NCBI GenBank assembly: GCA_032718475.1
Contig: JAUCBJ010007569.1
Location: 1-64,000, forward strand
Reading direction: 5' to 3'
From: Nemertoderma westbladi
Taxonomy: Eukaryota > Xenacoelomorpha > Nemertodermatida > Nemertodermatidae
DNA length: 64,000 nt
Shown in pieces: positions 51,546 through 62,529 of this stretch. A program made the position numbers and the translations under genes. The notes beneath the pieces are model-generated. The model had not been told where the DNA came from. It did not search any database and saw only the letters and a list, made by a program, of their open reading frames with translations. Positions within the stretch are counted from its first letter, which is position 1. Every line of letters starts with the position of its first letter.

Positions 51546-53675
51546 TAAGTAACTCCAATTGACAATTAGTGAAATGTTGCAGTGACTCTAATGACATGAA
51601 ATTATTCAACAACTATATAGCCATATTGATAAATAAATAACGATTTATTGATAAAAATTTGCGTTTCCAATTTTCCAATACTTGATTGTGGTTTCAAGCC
51701 AATGGTGGTTATACACACATCCAATACATCCAGAGTGTTATTGCCGTTCTCCCAGTACCTGTAAAAAGTATCAAATTAACTCCGCTATCTTTTATCTTAA
51801 CATATATAATTAAAATTACGAATTTTAAGGATCGAAAAATATCGCGTTATTTTGGCCCTTTTTTTTAATTTTTTTGGGGCCAAAAAAACCCCTTCTCAAA
51901 AGATTAAGAAAAAAATTACGGCAAAGAATATAACAATTTTATTGAATTTGGACCACTAGAACCGAAGTTAGAGCGATTTTAGTGAAAAAATAAAAATAAT
52001 TTTTTTTGCAAAAAATTAAGAATGGTCAATATTGGATTTCGAACCCGCGAACTTAGGTTTCATTAACGTGATTGATAACCACTAGACTATGTGACCAAGA
52101 GAATTTGAAATTTTCGAGTGACTATTTTTAAACATCAATAACTTCGGTTCTACTGGGCCGTTTGATCTGAAACTTTTTTCATTGGATAGAGGATAGATTG
52201 TAGTGAGTGAAATAGGATACAACTTGGGAAAAGACTTATGTGCACTTAGTGCAAAATGCACTTAAATAGTGAACATTTTTTCGATATTCCAAACACTATT
52301 ATTTCCAGTTCTATTCATCGTATAATGTTATTTTTTGGATTAAAATATAGTTTGGAATGATTTCTAACTATAATCGTAACATTTGTTTAACTTTTTATGT
52401 CTATAAAGTGACTTAAAATGTCCATGAATATGGTCCAAAATCGCAAATATCGACATTTATTAAATTGGATTTTTGACACTTTTAGCGACTGACACATGAT
52501 CATACACCATCGTAGATCGGTAGAGGATAAACATAAGTTTGTTAAATAAGAGCCACCATTACGATCTGCTAAAGTGCACTTGTACAAATAAGTGTGCAAA
52601 AGTGCAAATTTTTTAATAAGGTCAAATTATATAGTATTGGGTTCTTTTCTTTGCAGATACTTTATTTTCATATTAATATGTTGTTTGAACCTTACTGAGC
52701 GCATTAGGGGATATGCGTACAAATAACCGGCCCTTATGCGGCTTCGATTGGGTAAATTAATAAAACATAAGGTTGTATAGTATAATATTCTAAAAACCAG
52801 TGTGATATTAAATGCACTTTAAATAATAAATAGAAATCAAATAACAAATGGACCACACAATTAAAAACTCGCACAATTTTGTACTTATTATATCGCTTCA
52901 AATTAATTCAACAGTGGATATTTGGGGGAAGGGGGAAGTTACAGTGTGCATTCGGGGGAAGTTTGGTGAACTGCATTTATGCAGTGAATACAAACTTCCC
53001 CCTTGGATATATCATATACTTAAGACATGCTAGGGTGACGGGGAAATATTTGTTACTGTCACACTTTGCTTCCATTTATCCTATCCTTTATTATTACCCC
53101 AGTCAGATAAGAGATAATAAATCAGTAAAAACTAAACTAAACTGTCTTTCATGCAAACAAATTTCTAACTAAAGACGGGTGAATGACCATGACCATGGAA
53201 ATAATTTTAAATATAATTGTATATCAACTATTTGGGGAGGCTTCCAAGTTAAACCCGAAAAGAATTATTTTGTTACATATATAGTAAATAACGTTGTATG
53301 TTCTTCTTCCTCTCATAATAAAATATAAATGAAATATCTCAGATCGCTATGCCCTGTAACATTTCACAACCAAAATATTTAAGTGTGAAAAGTGTAGGCC
53401 TACCACACTCCGCCCAAACAACCGCAAACGCATAGCCAACAAATTTAACAAAAGGTTACATACATGTTGGGTTCATGACGAGATGAGTGAAAATTGATCG
53501 CGTAATATAAAGTAAAAAATTAAGAGACGGGCTGGCTCTCCTCCACTTTCTTACCCAATGGATATGTTGTTGTAATAGTCTAATATTGGGGCGGCTTTCT
53601 CTCGTTGTAATGCTAACATTGCCTGGCTATTGCACTGCTAGTTATTTTTTAATTTTTATAAACATATTCATTCAG
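51546..53675. other. End of intron 3, no gene recognised
   Basis: AT-rich. A minus-strand tRNA-like segment is listed separately at 52024-52098. There is a short inverted patch of AAGTGCA words at about 52230-52270 and 52570-52610. The GGGGGAAG words at 52925-52960 do not form a feature. The acceptor CATTCAG precedes exon 4. Confidence 0.5.
52024..52098 (-). tRNA. tRNA-like sequence, probable pseudogene or SINE head
   Basis: On the minus strand it reads an A-box-like TAGTCTAGTGGTTAT and a B-box-like GGGTTCGAAATCC (one base longer than consensus), about 75 nt overall, as in Glu/Asp-type tRNAs. The acceptor stem does not pair cleanly, so it is not called functional. Confidence 0.35.
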
Positions 53676-53849
53676 GTGCAGTTGGTAAGTATAGAATCAG
53701 GAGAAAGTTTCCCTTACCGAGAACCATATGGGACGGTGAGGAAATGAGTTATTGTTTCAAGGAGAAATCGAGGAATATGCTGAGAGATTGGTACACTCAC
53801 AGTCCATACCCAAGTCCACGAGAGAAACGAGAACTGGCAGAAAGTACCG
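53676..53849 (+). CDS. SIX1/2: SIX1/2-like homeobox protein, exon 4 (end of SIX domain, homeodomain helices 1-2)
   Basis: This exon completes Gly133 and encodes residues 134-190 plus one base of codon 191. It reads [20 protein letters not shown], then the homeodomain start [32 protein letters not shown] and LAEST. The N-terminal arm is of the SIX1/2 type ([10 protein letters not shown]), not the SIX3/6 or SIX4/5 types. The acceptor is ATTCAG at 53670-53675, the donor ACCG/GTGAGT (phase 1). Intron 4 (8.3 kb) splits the homeodomain before helix 3. Confidence 0.95.
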
Positions 53850-53889
53850 GTGAGTTAGTAAGCCTAATAATTACTAGAGCAGTGGATGG

Positions 53890-54110
53890 GTTCATTACGA
53901 TGGAAGAGCACCACCCATTGTGGTGTGGTGAATAGGTATTCTGGCTTAAGAAGCCTAAATGGGTCCCAAGCCAAGGTAAGATGACCTCGGTTCTTGGCAA
54001 CCAAGGAAGGTAATTACGTCCACCCCTTCCCGTCATTCCGACAGCGGCTCCAGTAGGGATGGTTTCTCCACAGTTAGATAGAGATCGCCGAACAATGTCA
54101 TTTAACATGC
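53890..54110 (+). repeat. SINE-body fragment related to family B
   Basis: GAAGAGCACCACCCATTGTGG and TGGCTTAAGAAGCCTAAATGGGT resemble the body of the SINE at 8427-8690 (GAAGATCACCCATGGTGG and TGGCTTAACGAACCTAAA). No tRNA head is present. It lies 40 bp after exon 4. Confidence 0.45.
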
Positions 54111-54143
54111 TGTGGCAGGGATGGTGCCCAGCGCTATTATATT

Positions 54144-54214
54144 ATTCATTGTTGACCAAAATATTTCGGGTATGTCTAATAGACATACCCGAAATATTTT
54201 GGTCAACAATGAAT
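54144..54214. repeat. 71-bp perfect palindrome with 3-base loop
   Basis: Arms 54144-54177 and 54181-54214 (34 nt each) are perfect inverted complements around a loop AAT. The arm core is GACCAAAATATTTCGGGTAT. It is AT-rich enough to extrude as a cruciform. The ORFs crossing it on both strands are mirror artefacts. Confidence 0.95.
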
Positions 54215-55100
54215 GTCTATGTCTATGTCTACGTCTGCAACTGAGAAACAAAGAAGGCAAAGGAAGGAGGAAAGGTAGGTCTTTTGGCCAATATCCCGAA
54301 AGCTCAATCTTGAAAACCCTAGCTTGGAAGCAAGAATGGGGGAAACAAGAATGTAAAGATTGCGTTGTAGGAAAAATATCTGAATTAAGAAAATCATTCA
54401 TTCAGAATAGAGGTTTCTACTTAATAAGAAAGTGAATTAACACCAACGGTGCTTAGTTAACTAAGCACCGATGACTGAAACTATAGGCCTACGTAAAAGT
54501 GTAATACAAATTAAAGAAAAGGTAATTGAATTTGTCAACAGCGATGAATTATCTAAGCCATAATCCCTTATCTGGAAAATCTTACATTTCCAAATATCAT
54601 AATTTTAATTTTGTAGATACTGGCCTAAAAAGCAACTTTGAGCAATGAATTTTGACCCGTCACTGTATTTTGGCTGAATCAATACACAGTTACTGGTAGA
54701 ATCTCTAATCGAACAGCTTTGGATGAACTATGACATTACATGGAGGATTGAATTACTTGTAATGCTATGTCCCTCCCCCCACCCTGTATTGTCATAGTTC
54801 TTCTACAGTTGTTCTACGCGTACCCCCTCCTTTGGTAAAATTTTCACATTTTTGGTTTTCTATTGCATCTGATGCAGAATTTAATGGGGAGTTCAAATCT
54901 TAAAACGGTTTGGCGAGATCTTTTTTAGTTCTCGAGTTATCGCTGTCTTTCCGTCTATCAGATTCAGAAGACAGACAGACAGACCAAATGTCAGACAGAC
55001 ATTAGATACCACCAAACATTAAAACTGACATCATAAATGAAAACACCGACCCCGAAAACCCCCACATTGATAATTTTAATGAGTTGGTATGAAGCCATAG
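54215..55100. other. Intron 4 sequence, no gene recognised
   Basis: Contains a short inverted repeat (ACGGTGCTTAGTTAACTAAGCACCG at about 54449-54473) and a CAGACAGACAGAC microsatellite at about 54968-55005. The latter is preceded by a TTCAAATCTTAAAACGG stretch that may be part of a dispersed repeat also present at about 26600-26850. Confidence 0.45.
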
Positions 55101-55109
55101 TGTCAAACA

Positions 55110-56290
55110 TTACTGACCGATTAACAGACTACAGACAGTCATGTTTGAGCGGGAGCGGGAATGTTCAAACTTCAAAGCAAATTATCTCGGAATTACATTT
55201 CACGATATTTCCATTTTCCAAAATACTACTCCTCCGCCGCTTTTCACCCAAATTCGAGAATTTATGGCTCGTTTGAAAGGTTTTTTGAACATCGTGAAAA
55301 TTATCCAGCACTTTTAAAAATTTTTTTTTTTTATATTAATGAAAATTGTAATTAATTTTAATTATTTAATTTAATTAATTTACTTAAAAATTTAAAATTT
55401 AAAAAATCGGCTGGGTAATTTTAGTAGAAACGAAGGTGCTGAGTCTAAAAAAGTTGGTTTCAAAAAAATTGGATAAATATTAAGGGACTAGTAGTGTTTT
55501 TAGTGAAATATTTAATTCCACCACTCGCCGCTGAGGGACGCAAAAAAAATTTAAAATTTCCATTTTTTTTCTCTTTGGCCTACCCCACGTTGGCTGAACA
55601 CCACATAAGTGATATTCACCTACAACACGAAGTTAGAGCTGTTTAAAAAAACTCTTCTGAGGGGGTACCCCCCCCCCCCCCCCCCCCCCTTAATGATATG
55701 TAATTTTTTGGTGAAATCTCCAACTTAAAGGGGATGGGTGGGGGGTATCCCCCTAGCCACTTTTTTGAAATGTTTGGAATGGTCATTACCTTAGGTTAGA
55801 GTTTAATATAACAATTTTATTGTCGCCAGCCTATGTCTGGAAGACCAAATAGTCTCCAAACGTAAATTCGAAAATTTTTGGCCTCGCCCTACCGACTGGC
55901 GGCGGAATTGAGAATTTAACTAAAAACACTACTAGTCCCTCAATCTTGGTCAGAATTTCTTGAAATCAACTTTTTTGAATTCAGCAAGATCGATCGATTT
56001 ATTTTATATAATTTTTAATTAGCTAATTATAAAAAAATGAATTAATAATTAAGTAATTTTAATTATTTTGATTAAAATCAGCGATTACATGAAATATAAA
56101 ATTTTTTTCTAAATTCTATAAAATGAATGTTAAAGACTTGCCAAAACCCTTTCGAATAAGCATAAAATCATGAGATTTGGTTGAATAATGGCGGAGGAGT
56201 AGTGTTTTAAAAAGAAAAAATGTCATTCTGAGATAATTGCCTTTAATGTTTGAACCTTCTTGCGCCAAAACTGTCTGTTAATATGTAATA
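55110..56290. mobile_element. 1.2-kb foldback element
   Basis: The left and right halves are inverted copies. ACTACTCCTCCGCCG at about 55224-55240 mirrors CGGCGGAGGAGTAGT-like sequence at about 56190-56205; GGACTAGTAGTGTTTTTAGT at about 55484 mirrors ACTAAAAACACTACTAGTCC at about 55919; GATTAACAGAC at the left end mirrors GTCTGTTAATATG at the right. The centre has a C22-class tract (about 55667-55690). No coding capacity. Confidence 0.75.
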
Positions 56291-56929
56291 ATCTCTGTCA
56301 ATTAAATCTAGTAACAAGAAAGCACAAAACAAAACCTAAGATTTTTAACATGGAGGTTTTCCTGGTCGCTTATATCATCGCCATATTTGGCAGACAAATT
56401 TAGTGAAACCATCAAACAGTGACTTAATGCAGCATATCGTATCGCGGATCCCAGGGGCCTCAAGGATCTTACACGTGATGCGTGGGCGGGAGACAATCGA
56501 ATTTTTCGGTGTATTAACAGCACCCCATAGCTTTATGCTATATTGAGTAGGTATACACTATTCAGGTATCAAAACCATCTATGTATACAACTACAATCGT
56601 TGGTTGTGAGGATCGTAAATGTATAATTTGGAGACTAAAATTAGAAGATGAAAGCAATATTTATCTTTGAAGATGCTAATTGGATATTTACATATGAATA
56701 ATCCATATCATTAATTATAACAGGCAAACAATAAAATTATGATCGGTGTTTCTCAGAATTTCAGCATTTGTCCTTCTACTCACATTCTGAATCGTTGCAA
56801 CAATCTCTGGAAATTCAATGGTTGACCACCACATTTCCTCAATCCAGCCAGCTGCCATAGAACATGATTATGCACAAACTGAACATTTCTGTGGTAGCAG
56901 TGGCCAGTAAGACTTATTGGTAATGCACA
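56291..56929. other. Intron sequence, nothing firm
   Basis: The part around 56430-56520 (minus strand, SPAHASRVRSLRPLG-type reading) could be a retroelement shred, but no motif supports a call. Confidence 0.35.
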
Positions 56930-59420
56930 CCGTTTTTAGTCGAGTCAGGTATTCTGAGTCATTGATTCAGAAAACTTGCCACCTCCATGCAGCATAAAGG
57001 AGGTGGTACCTGTGGTTGCATAGACCCTCTTACCAAGGGCAAAATTTGGTCATGTAACAAAGATCCTTTTCGTTTTGGGATAGTTATGTCTTTGGTCATG
57101 GATTAAGGATACAAATACTTGGCTGCAGGGGTATATGTCCTGGTCCGCCAGATGGTGATCCACCAATGGCTGTTCAGGAGTAGAGTGTTCTCATGTCCAC
57201 TCTGAGTGCACTTCACTGCGACCTGCACCTGGCAGCAGGGGTACAGGGCATGGCCCAGCAGATGAGCTGCACAGCCAATGCCATGGAAATTGATCAACTT
57301 GCTGAATGGGCGGAAAAGCCAACCAACCACCAAGGCGTAATCACCAGCCGATCGCCTCAATGGTTCGAAGGCCCACTTTGAAAAGCTCCTCAATAATGAC
57401 AGGGTATTGCCTGATAACTTTATAGAAGTAAAAGTGTCTAAGTCTGCACTCCCAGATACTCCCATTGGCGATATCTCCTTTGCTGAAGTGAAGGCTGCTG
57501 CAAAGAGCATTAATACCAATCGTGCCAGTCTAGTAGATGGTGTCCCCCTGAGGTCTTTAAATTACCTGAGTGTTTGGAGCTCATTTTTCCCATCCCAGTA
57601 GACATATACAGAACAACAAGAGTCCCACAAGAAATGAAAACAAATAAGTTGGTGCCAGTTCCCAAGAAGGGCAACCTAACACTCTATGGTTCTTTTTGGG
57701 GAATCTCATTGATCTAGATTGCTGCAAAGCTATACAATATAATACTATTAAATCGCATCAGGGATCCCATTGAGAGACTGCTACGTGGAAATCAGAATGG
57801 GGGTTCTGTAAAGGTCGTGGGACCATGTAGCCCTTTTGGCACTTAGAAGGGAAATTGAAGAGTTATAAAAAAAGAAAGACAGGCATCTGGCTGTTATCTT
57901 TGTTGACTTCTTCAAGGCCTTTGATTCAGTCTCTGTTCAGCATACTTTCATTATATGGGATTCCTGATGAAATTATTGCAGCAATCATATCGAGTATACG
58001 ATGGTTCGACATTTGTATCTACTTTTGACGGTGACATGGAACCATTCGAAGTCTTTTGGGGAGTCCTCCAGGGTGACACACTTGCGCCTTAATAATTGTG
58101 AAAACAATAAAATAGGACATGGGGTCTTATTCCCTCAGATACTACCTAGCATTTAGGGCCACTTGGGCCACTGTTAGTACTCAGGCACTATGGCCCATCA
58201 AAAAACAAAATACCAAATCGCATTTAGTGCTACATAACCCAACCCAACTACCACAAGAAAAATTACACCAAACCATACAGTAACTACAGGTTCTGGTAAG
58301 TATTGCACGAAATAGGCTATCCCATAAATTACGAAAAATATAGGACATTTTGTCCGCCGAAAAGGTAAGTCTAAGTAATAAAATTTATAAAAATAAAAGG
58401 GTTTCGGAGATTTAAACACTGAACCCTGGGATTCGTGGTTCACCTCATCAGCAGTGTGCCACGAACTGAGGGAATAAGAAATCTGAGGGAATAAGACCCC
58501 ATGTCCTATTTTATTGTTTTCATATTAATATCACAATCCCTCTAAAGTCGTGGTTGTCTAACATCACTTAATAATTGTGGTTGACTATGTTCTACGCATG
58601 TCCTTGGATCATCATAATGATGATGTGGTGATGGTAACTTCACTTACTGGATCCAGAAGTCGAGGAAATCCTGCCAAGTAGCTAACTTGTCTAGACTTTG
58701 CTGATGACTTAGGAGTACTCTCAGAATCACTAGAGGGATCCCAACGGCTCCTCAGCTCATTAGCCCTTTTTTTTATTTTTTTTGGTCTTTTTGATAACTC
58801 CAAAAAACCAAAAATGTTGACAGTTAACTTTGAAAGTCCTCAGCAAGTTTCTGACCGGATGAGCATAAGCTCAAAGGATTGTATGCTTGAGCTTGTGGAT
58901 GACTTCTGTTACCTGGGATCATGGATCCGGAAGTCAGGTGAGGGCCTTCGAATACGCAAGGGAAAGGCATGGGCAGCCTTGAATAGGCTTTCCAGGATTT
59001 GGAAGTAACACAGAATTCATCGGAAACTTAAGGTCCGATTAGTTAGAGCAGCTGTAGTTCAAGTACTCCTCTATGGGAGTCCATGCTTGTCTCTAACTGC
59101 CGAGGACACCAAATCTCTGGATGGCACATTCACAAGAATGCTACGCCGGGTTCACTGTGTCAAGTACAATGCACACATCTTTAACCAGACACTATATAAC
59201 TTTGGAGGTGTCTCATTGGTTCCACCAAGCTTGACACTAGAACAAAGCCGCCTCAGCTTTGTGTGACATTGCTTTTGCCGTGAGGGCCAGCCAGTGCATA
59301 ATCTTGTGCTCTGGCAGCATCATGGAGTGAATAAGCATGGTGGACAGCCCATGACTTTCTTGAGGCGGATCTTAAAGGACAATGGCCTTGAAGATACGGA
59401 TGATCTAGCAAATGTCATTA
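56930..59420 (+). pseudogene. RTE-like LINE, internally deleted and interrupted
   Basis: 5' UTR-like sequence (56930-57290, matching 63395-63750) is joined by deletion to the segment before RT (57290 on; FIEVKVSKSALPDTPIGDIS), skipping the endonuclease. RT pieces follow in several frames: FFKAFDSV near 57910, a degenerate LDFADDLGVLSE near 58690, VDDFCYLGSWIRKSGEG at about 58890 and RLSRIWK. Stops and frameshifts are numerous. A 465-bp element is inserted at 58101-58565. Confidence 0.8.
58101..58565. mobile_element. Inverted-repeat element inserted in an RTE copy
   Basis: Inverted 40-mers (AAAACAATAAAATAGGACAT...CCCTCAGAT at 58101-58141 and its complement at about 58482-58521) lie near the two ends. 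The word TTAATAATTGTG occurs just before the left end (58089-58100) and just after 58565, consistent with a 12-bp target duplication within the host LINE. The interior has no ORF of note. Confidence 0.65.
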
Positions 59421-59599
59421 TACATTTATTATAGGAAGGGATCTAGGATCTATAATAAATGTATAATAAATACAAAAAATACAGCTTGCCAACACATTGT
59501 TACTATCAATAAGCAAATGACATGGGTGATAGGTGGCACAATTTTGTCGACAAGCCGGCACAGCATTTTTAATATATTTGTAATATATATATAGAATGC

Positions 59600-59770
59600 A
59601 GCTGCAATGCAGCATGCCGATTGTAGTCATAGTGGGTCATGTGCTCCAGAGTAGGTATAAGTGATGGCCCCTATACCTGACTCAACTGCGACACCAACCT
59701 GTGGAATGGCAAACCAGGGTATGATATGTCCCCAGAGAGCTGTCTTGGCAAAAAAAGCATCCCCAACCCC
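59600..59770 (+). repeat. RTE 5' region fragment
   Basis: Matches 63745-63910 in order (GGGTCATGT.C.CCAGAGTA, GTGGAATGGCAAACCAGGGT, GAGAGCTG.CT.GGCAAAAAA). Confidence 0.75.
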
Positions 59771-59776
59771 CGCATT

Positions 59777-60135
59777 GGATTACATTAGTAATTGGAATTG
59801 AAGACTATTATCATGTGGAATATATTATCACATGACAATATTAATAATTAATAAATAATTAAACATTATAGATTATATTTAAAAAAATTATATAAAAAAA
59901 TATTCAAAGATAACATAGCCTACAATAAAAAGTTAAAAAAATTTACAAACAAGCTAGTTTTTTTTTATTTTTTGTTCTAGGCTATGTTATCTTTGAATAT
60001 TATTTTTATACAATTTTGTTAAATATAATCTATAATGTTTAATTATTTATTAATTTTTTATATTATCATGTGGTAATATATTCCATATGATAATAGTCTT
60101 CAATTCCAATTCCAATTACTAATGTAATCCAATAA
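59777..60135. mobile_element. AT-rich foldback element (~360 bp)
   Basis: The left arm begins TTGGATTACATTAGTAATTGG and contains GAAGACTATTATCATG and ATTCAAAGATAACATAGCC. The right arm carries the complements in reverse order and ends CTAATGTAATCCAA. Arms are about 165-170 bp with a 20-40 bp loop. Sequence from 60136 to 60290 contains a further hairpin with the same TTACAAATAAGCTAGTTTT motif. Confidence 0.75.
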
Positions 60136-60640
60136 TGTTTAATTATAGATTATAAATATATAGATAAAAAATTAAAAAAATTTACAAATAAGCTAGTTTT
60201 TTTATTTTTTGTTCTGGAACAAAAAATATTAAAACTAGCTTATTTGTAAATTATTTTAATTTTTTATTGTAGGCTATGTTATAATTATAACTATGTTATA
60301 ATTACGTGCAATTACATTTTGTTACGTTTTGTCATTCGTGTAGCTAATGTTTTAATTGTTTGTTACTAAACCGGGTACAATTCCTTTAAGTGTTCTAACA
60401 AAAACTAGCTTTACAAAGATAACCTAACATACAACAACAATAATTAATAAAATTTACAAATTAGTTAGTTTTTATTTTATTTTTTGCCCTAGAACAAAAA
60501 ATATTTATTCTAGAACAAAATTATTATAAAAAACAAAATTAAAATTTATAATTATGTTATTATGTTAAAATCAATGATTACAAGAATCATTATATTATAT
60601 CAATAAATTGTTATAATGGCACAGCAAAGTGTAAGAGTCC
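60136..60640. other. AT-rich hairpin-prone sequence
   Basis: Several inverted copies of TTACAAATAAGCTAGTTTT and TTTTGTTCTAGAACAAAA-like words, apparently derived from the element at 59777-60135. No gene. Confidence 0.5.
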
Positions 60641-60644
60641 CCAT

Positions 60645-61640
60645 CTTCCACCCCAACCAACCAAGCCATTGCTGAACCTGAGGAAAATTGCTAGCTGGCT
60701 AGGCAAGAGGCAGTTAATAAATACCCTTACACTCGGGTCCCCCTAACTGCACTGACAGATAAGCTTGGCCTAAGCGCAGTGGGTTTTCAAGAGCACCGAA
60801 TGCAGACTGGTCAGACTGACGAGGTTTTGTTTAAGGACATTAGGGCGGTTGGCTGGCAACCTGCCTTCGCATCGGCAGATGATAGTGGTAATGGTGGAAT
60901 TGGTATATTGATGAATTGTCTTATTGTGACCAAGGTAGCATAGTATATGCGCTAGCAGAACCAGGAAATTTGCATTGCCACGACATGATTGGTCCACTCT
61001 ATGAAAAGACCAGTGTGAGATGCAGCTTTACATTAGAGCTGTGCACCAGGTATTAGGCCGTTGCATCTGAGGCAACAGATCATTGTGAGGGCCATAACAG
61101 TTCCTGTATACCATTGAAGCAGGAAAAAGGCACCCGGATGGACAACAGAATTTGGAAGTGCCGAAATGACCTCTTTAAGGCGCAGAAGGAGTCCCGACTA
61201 CAGCGGCCAAGAATGCAGTTAAGGCTGCATCTAGGTCCCTGAACAGGCAGTACTCTGTTAATCTACAGGAGCTAATAAACCAACAGGTTGATGCCATCAA
61301 TGATGCTGATGACAGCAGGCAATCATCCCAGGCATGGAAATCGATAAACTTGCTGAATGAGTGGAAAATCCGAACAACCACCAAGGTTAAGGCAGAAACC
61401 CAAGGCCGATCATATCAATGGTTGGAAGGCCCACTTTGAAAAGCTCCTCAATAATGACAGGGTATTTCCTGATAACTTTATAGAAGTAAAAGTGTCTGAG
61501 TCTGTACTCCCAGATATTCCCATTGGTGATATCTCCTTTGCTGAAGTGAAGGCTGTTGCAAAGACCATTAAGACCAATCGTGCCAGTGGAGTAGAGTTGA
61601 TGGTGTCCCCCCCCCCTGAGGTTTTTAAATACAAAAGTGC
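60645..61640 (+). pseudogene. RTE-like LINE, endonuclease to pre-RT fragment
   Basis: Shattered endonuclease-like reading (GFQEHRMQTGQTD, IRAVGWQPAFASADDSGNGG, GIGILMN), then SLNRQYSVNLQELINQ and DNFIEVKVSESVLPDIPIGD.SFAEVKAV in changing frames. The latter matches the copy at 57400-57550. It ends near a C8 run at 61608-61615. Inactive. Confidence 0.75.
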
Positions 61641-62185
61641 GTAGGCCTATGTCGTGCGCAGCGTATGGCGCAGCGTATGGCGTATTTAATTAAAGCTTAT
61701 TATAAGCATTCAAACAATACATTGTAAAGATACACTTAAAGGCGAGTAGTAGTGTTAGTGTCACCTGTCACGCACTCAAAACTTAACATTTATGTGTTAA
61801 AATCAGCATTCTACAGCACACGTAATATGTAGGTAGGCCCTACACAGTAAAAACAACTACAAAAATTGTAAAAAAATAACTCATTTTATGAGCACCAGTA
61901 AGCATACAACAGGCCTTCATTATAATGAGTCTGGTTTTTACCTTTTTTTTTTGTTCAAACAGTATGTTATTACACAATAATTAAATGAATTATCTTATAC
62001 CACGATTAAGTTTTCACATCGATACAGTGATGCTGTTACATATTATTTTGTTTATTGTAATCCTATCATTTGGGAATATCACTTTCTCTCTTCACTGTTA
62101 CAATTCTTTAAATATTACATACGCAATCATGTTATACTGTGCCCATTTTGTGTTTTAAAATCCCTGACTTATATATTTTTTTCAG
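61641..62185. other. End of intron 4
   Basis: AT-rich. No element recognised. It ends in a polypyrimidine tract and TTTTTTTCAG acceptor at 62176-62185. Confidence 0.6.
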
Positions 62186-62265
62186 GATTGACAACAACTC
62201 AAGTTAGCAACTGGTTTAAAAATCGTCGTCAAAGAGACAGGGCTATGGAAGTAAAGGAATTTTGA
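62186..62265 (+). CDS. SIX1/2: SIX1/2-like homeobox protein, exon 5 (homeodomain recognition helix and stop)
   Basis: This exon completes Gly191 and encodes [19 protein letters not shown] and then MEVKEF, with TGA at 62263-62265. The WF.N core (Trp200, Phe201, Lys202 at homeodomain position 50, Asn203 at position 51) is intact, so DNA binding is expected. The protein ends only four residues after the 60-residue homeodomain (about 153-212), while SIX1/2 proteins usually have a much longer C-terminal region. The sequence still matches the family through ME.KE, so the stop rather than a misread splice is the simplest reading. Confidence 0.93.
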
Positions 62266-62465
62266 AATTAAACTGGGATTCATCTGGATTTATTCCATTA
62301 TGTTATATGATGTTGGGATCGATGTTATATTGCAACATGAAAGGAAGAGTTTTCAATTAGACTAATTATTTGTATTTTTACTGTAGGTATGACTAATGTA
62401 TGTATAATTATGAAAGTATAACATTTTTATCATGAATATGATTATTAAAGATTCTTAAAGATTTT
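62266..62465 (+). other. 3' UTR of the SIX1/2-like gene
   Basis: AT-rich sequence between the TGA and the poly(A) signal. No further coding similarity. Confidence 0.6.
62444..62449 (+). terminator. Poly(A) signal ATTAAA
   Basis: The common variant hexamer ATTAAA, 179 bases after the stop, followed by a TTTTGG/T-rich stretch from about 62461. The canonical AATAAA is not seen between the stop and this point. Confidence 0.5.
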
Positions 62466-62529
62466 GGTCATTAGTTATGTATGCATGTAATGCTGTCTCT
62501 AACTTCACCAAAAATTGTTAAACAACTTT

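Noticed and set aside
62245-62256. Alternative exon 5 donor (GTAAAG after ATGGAA)
   Set aside because: Coding similarity to the family (ME.KE) continues across it to the stop, so the unspliced reading is simpler.
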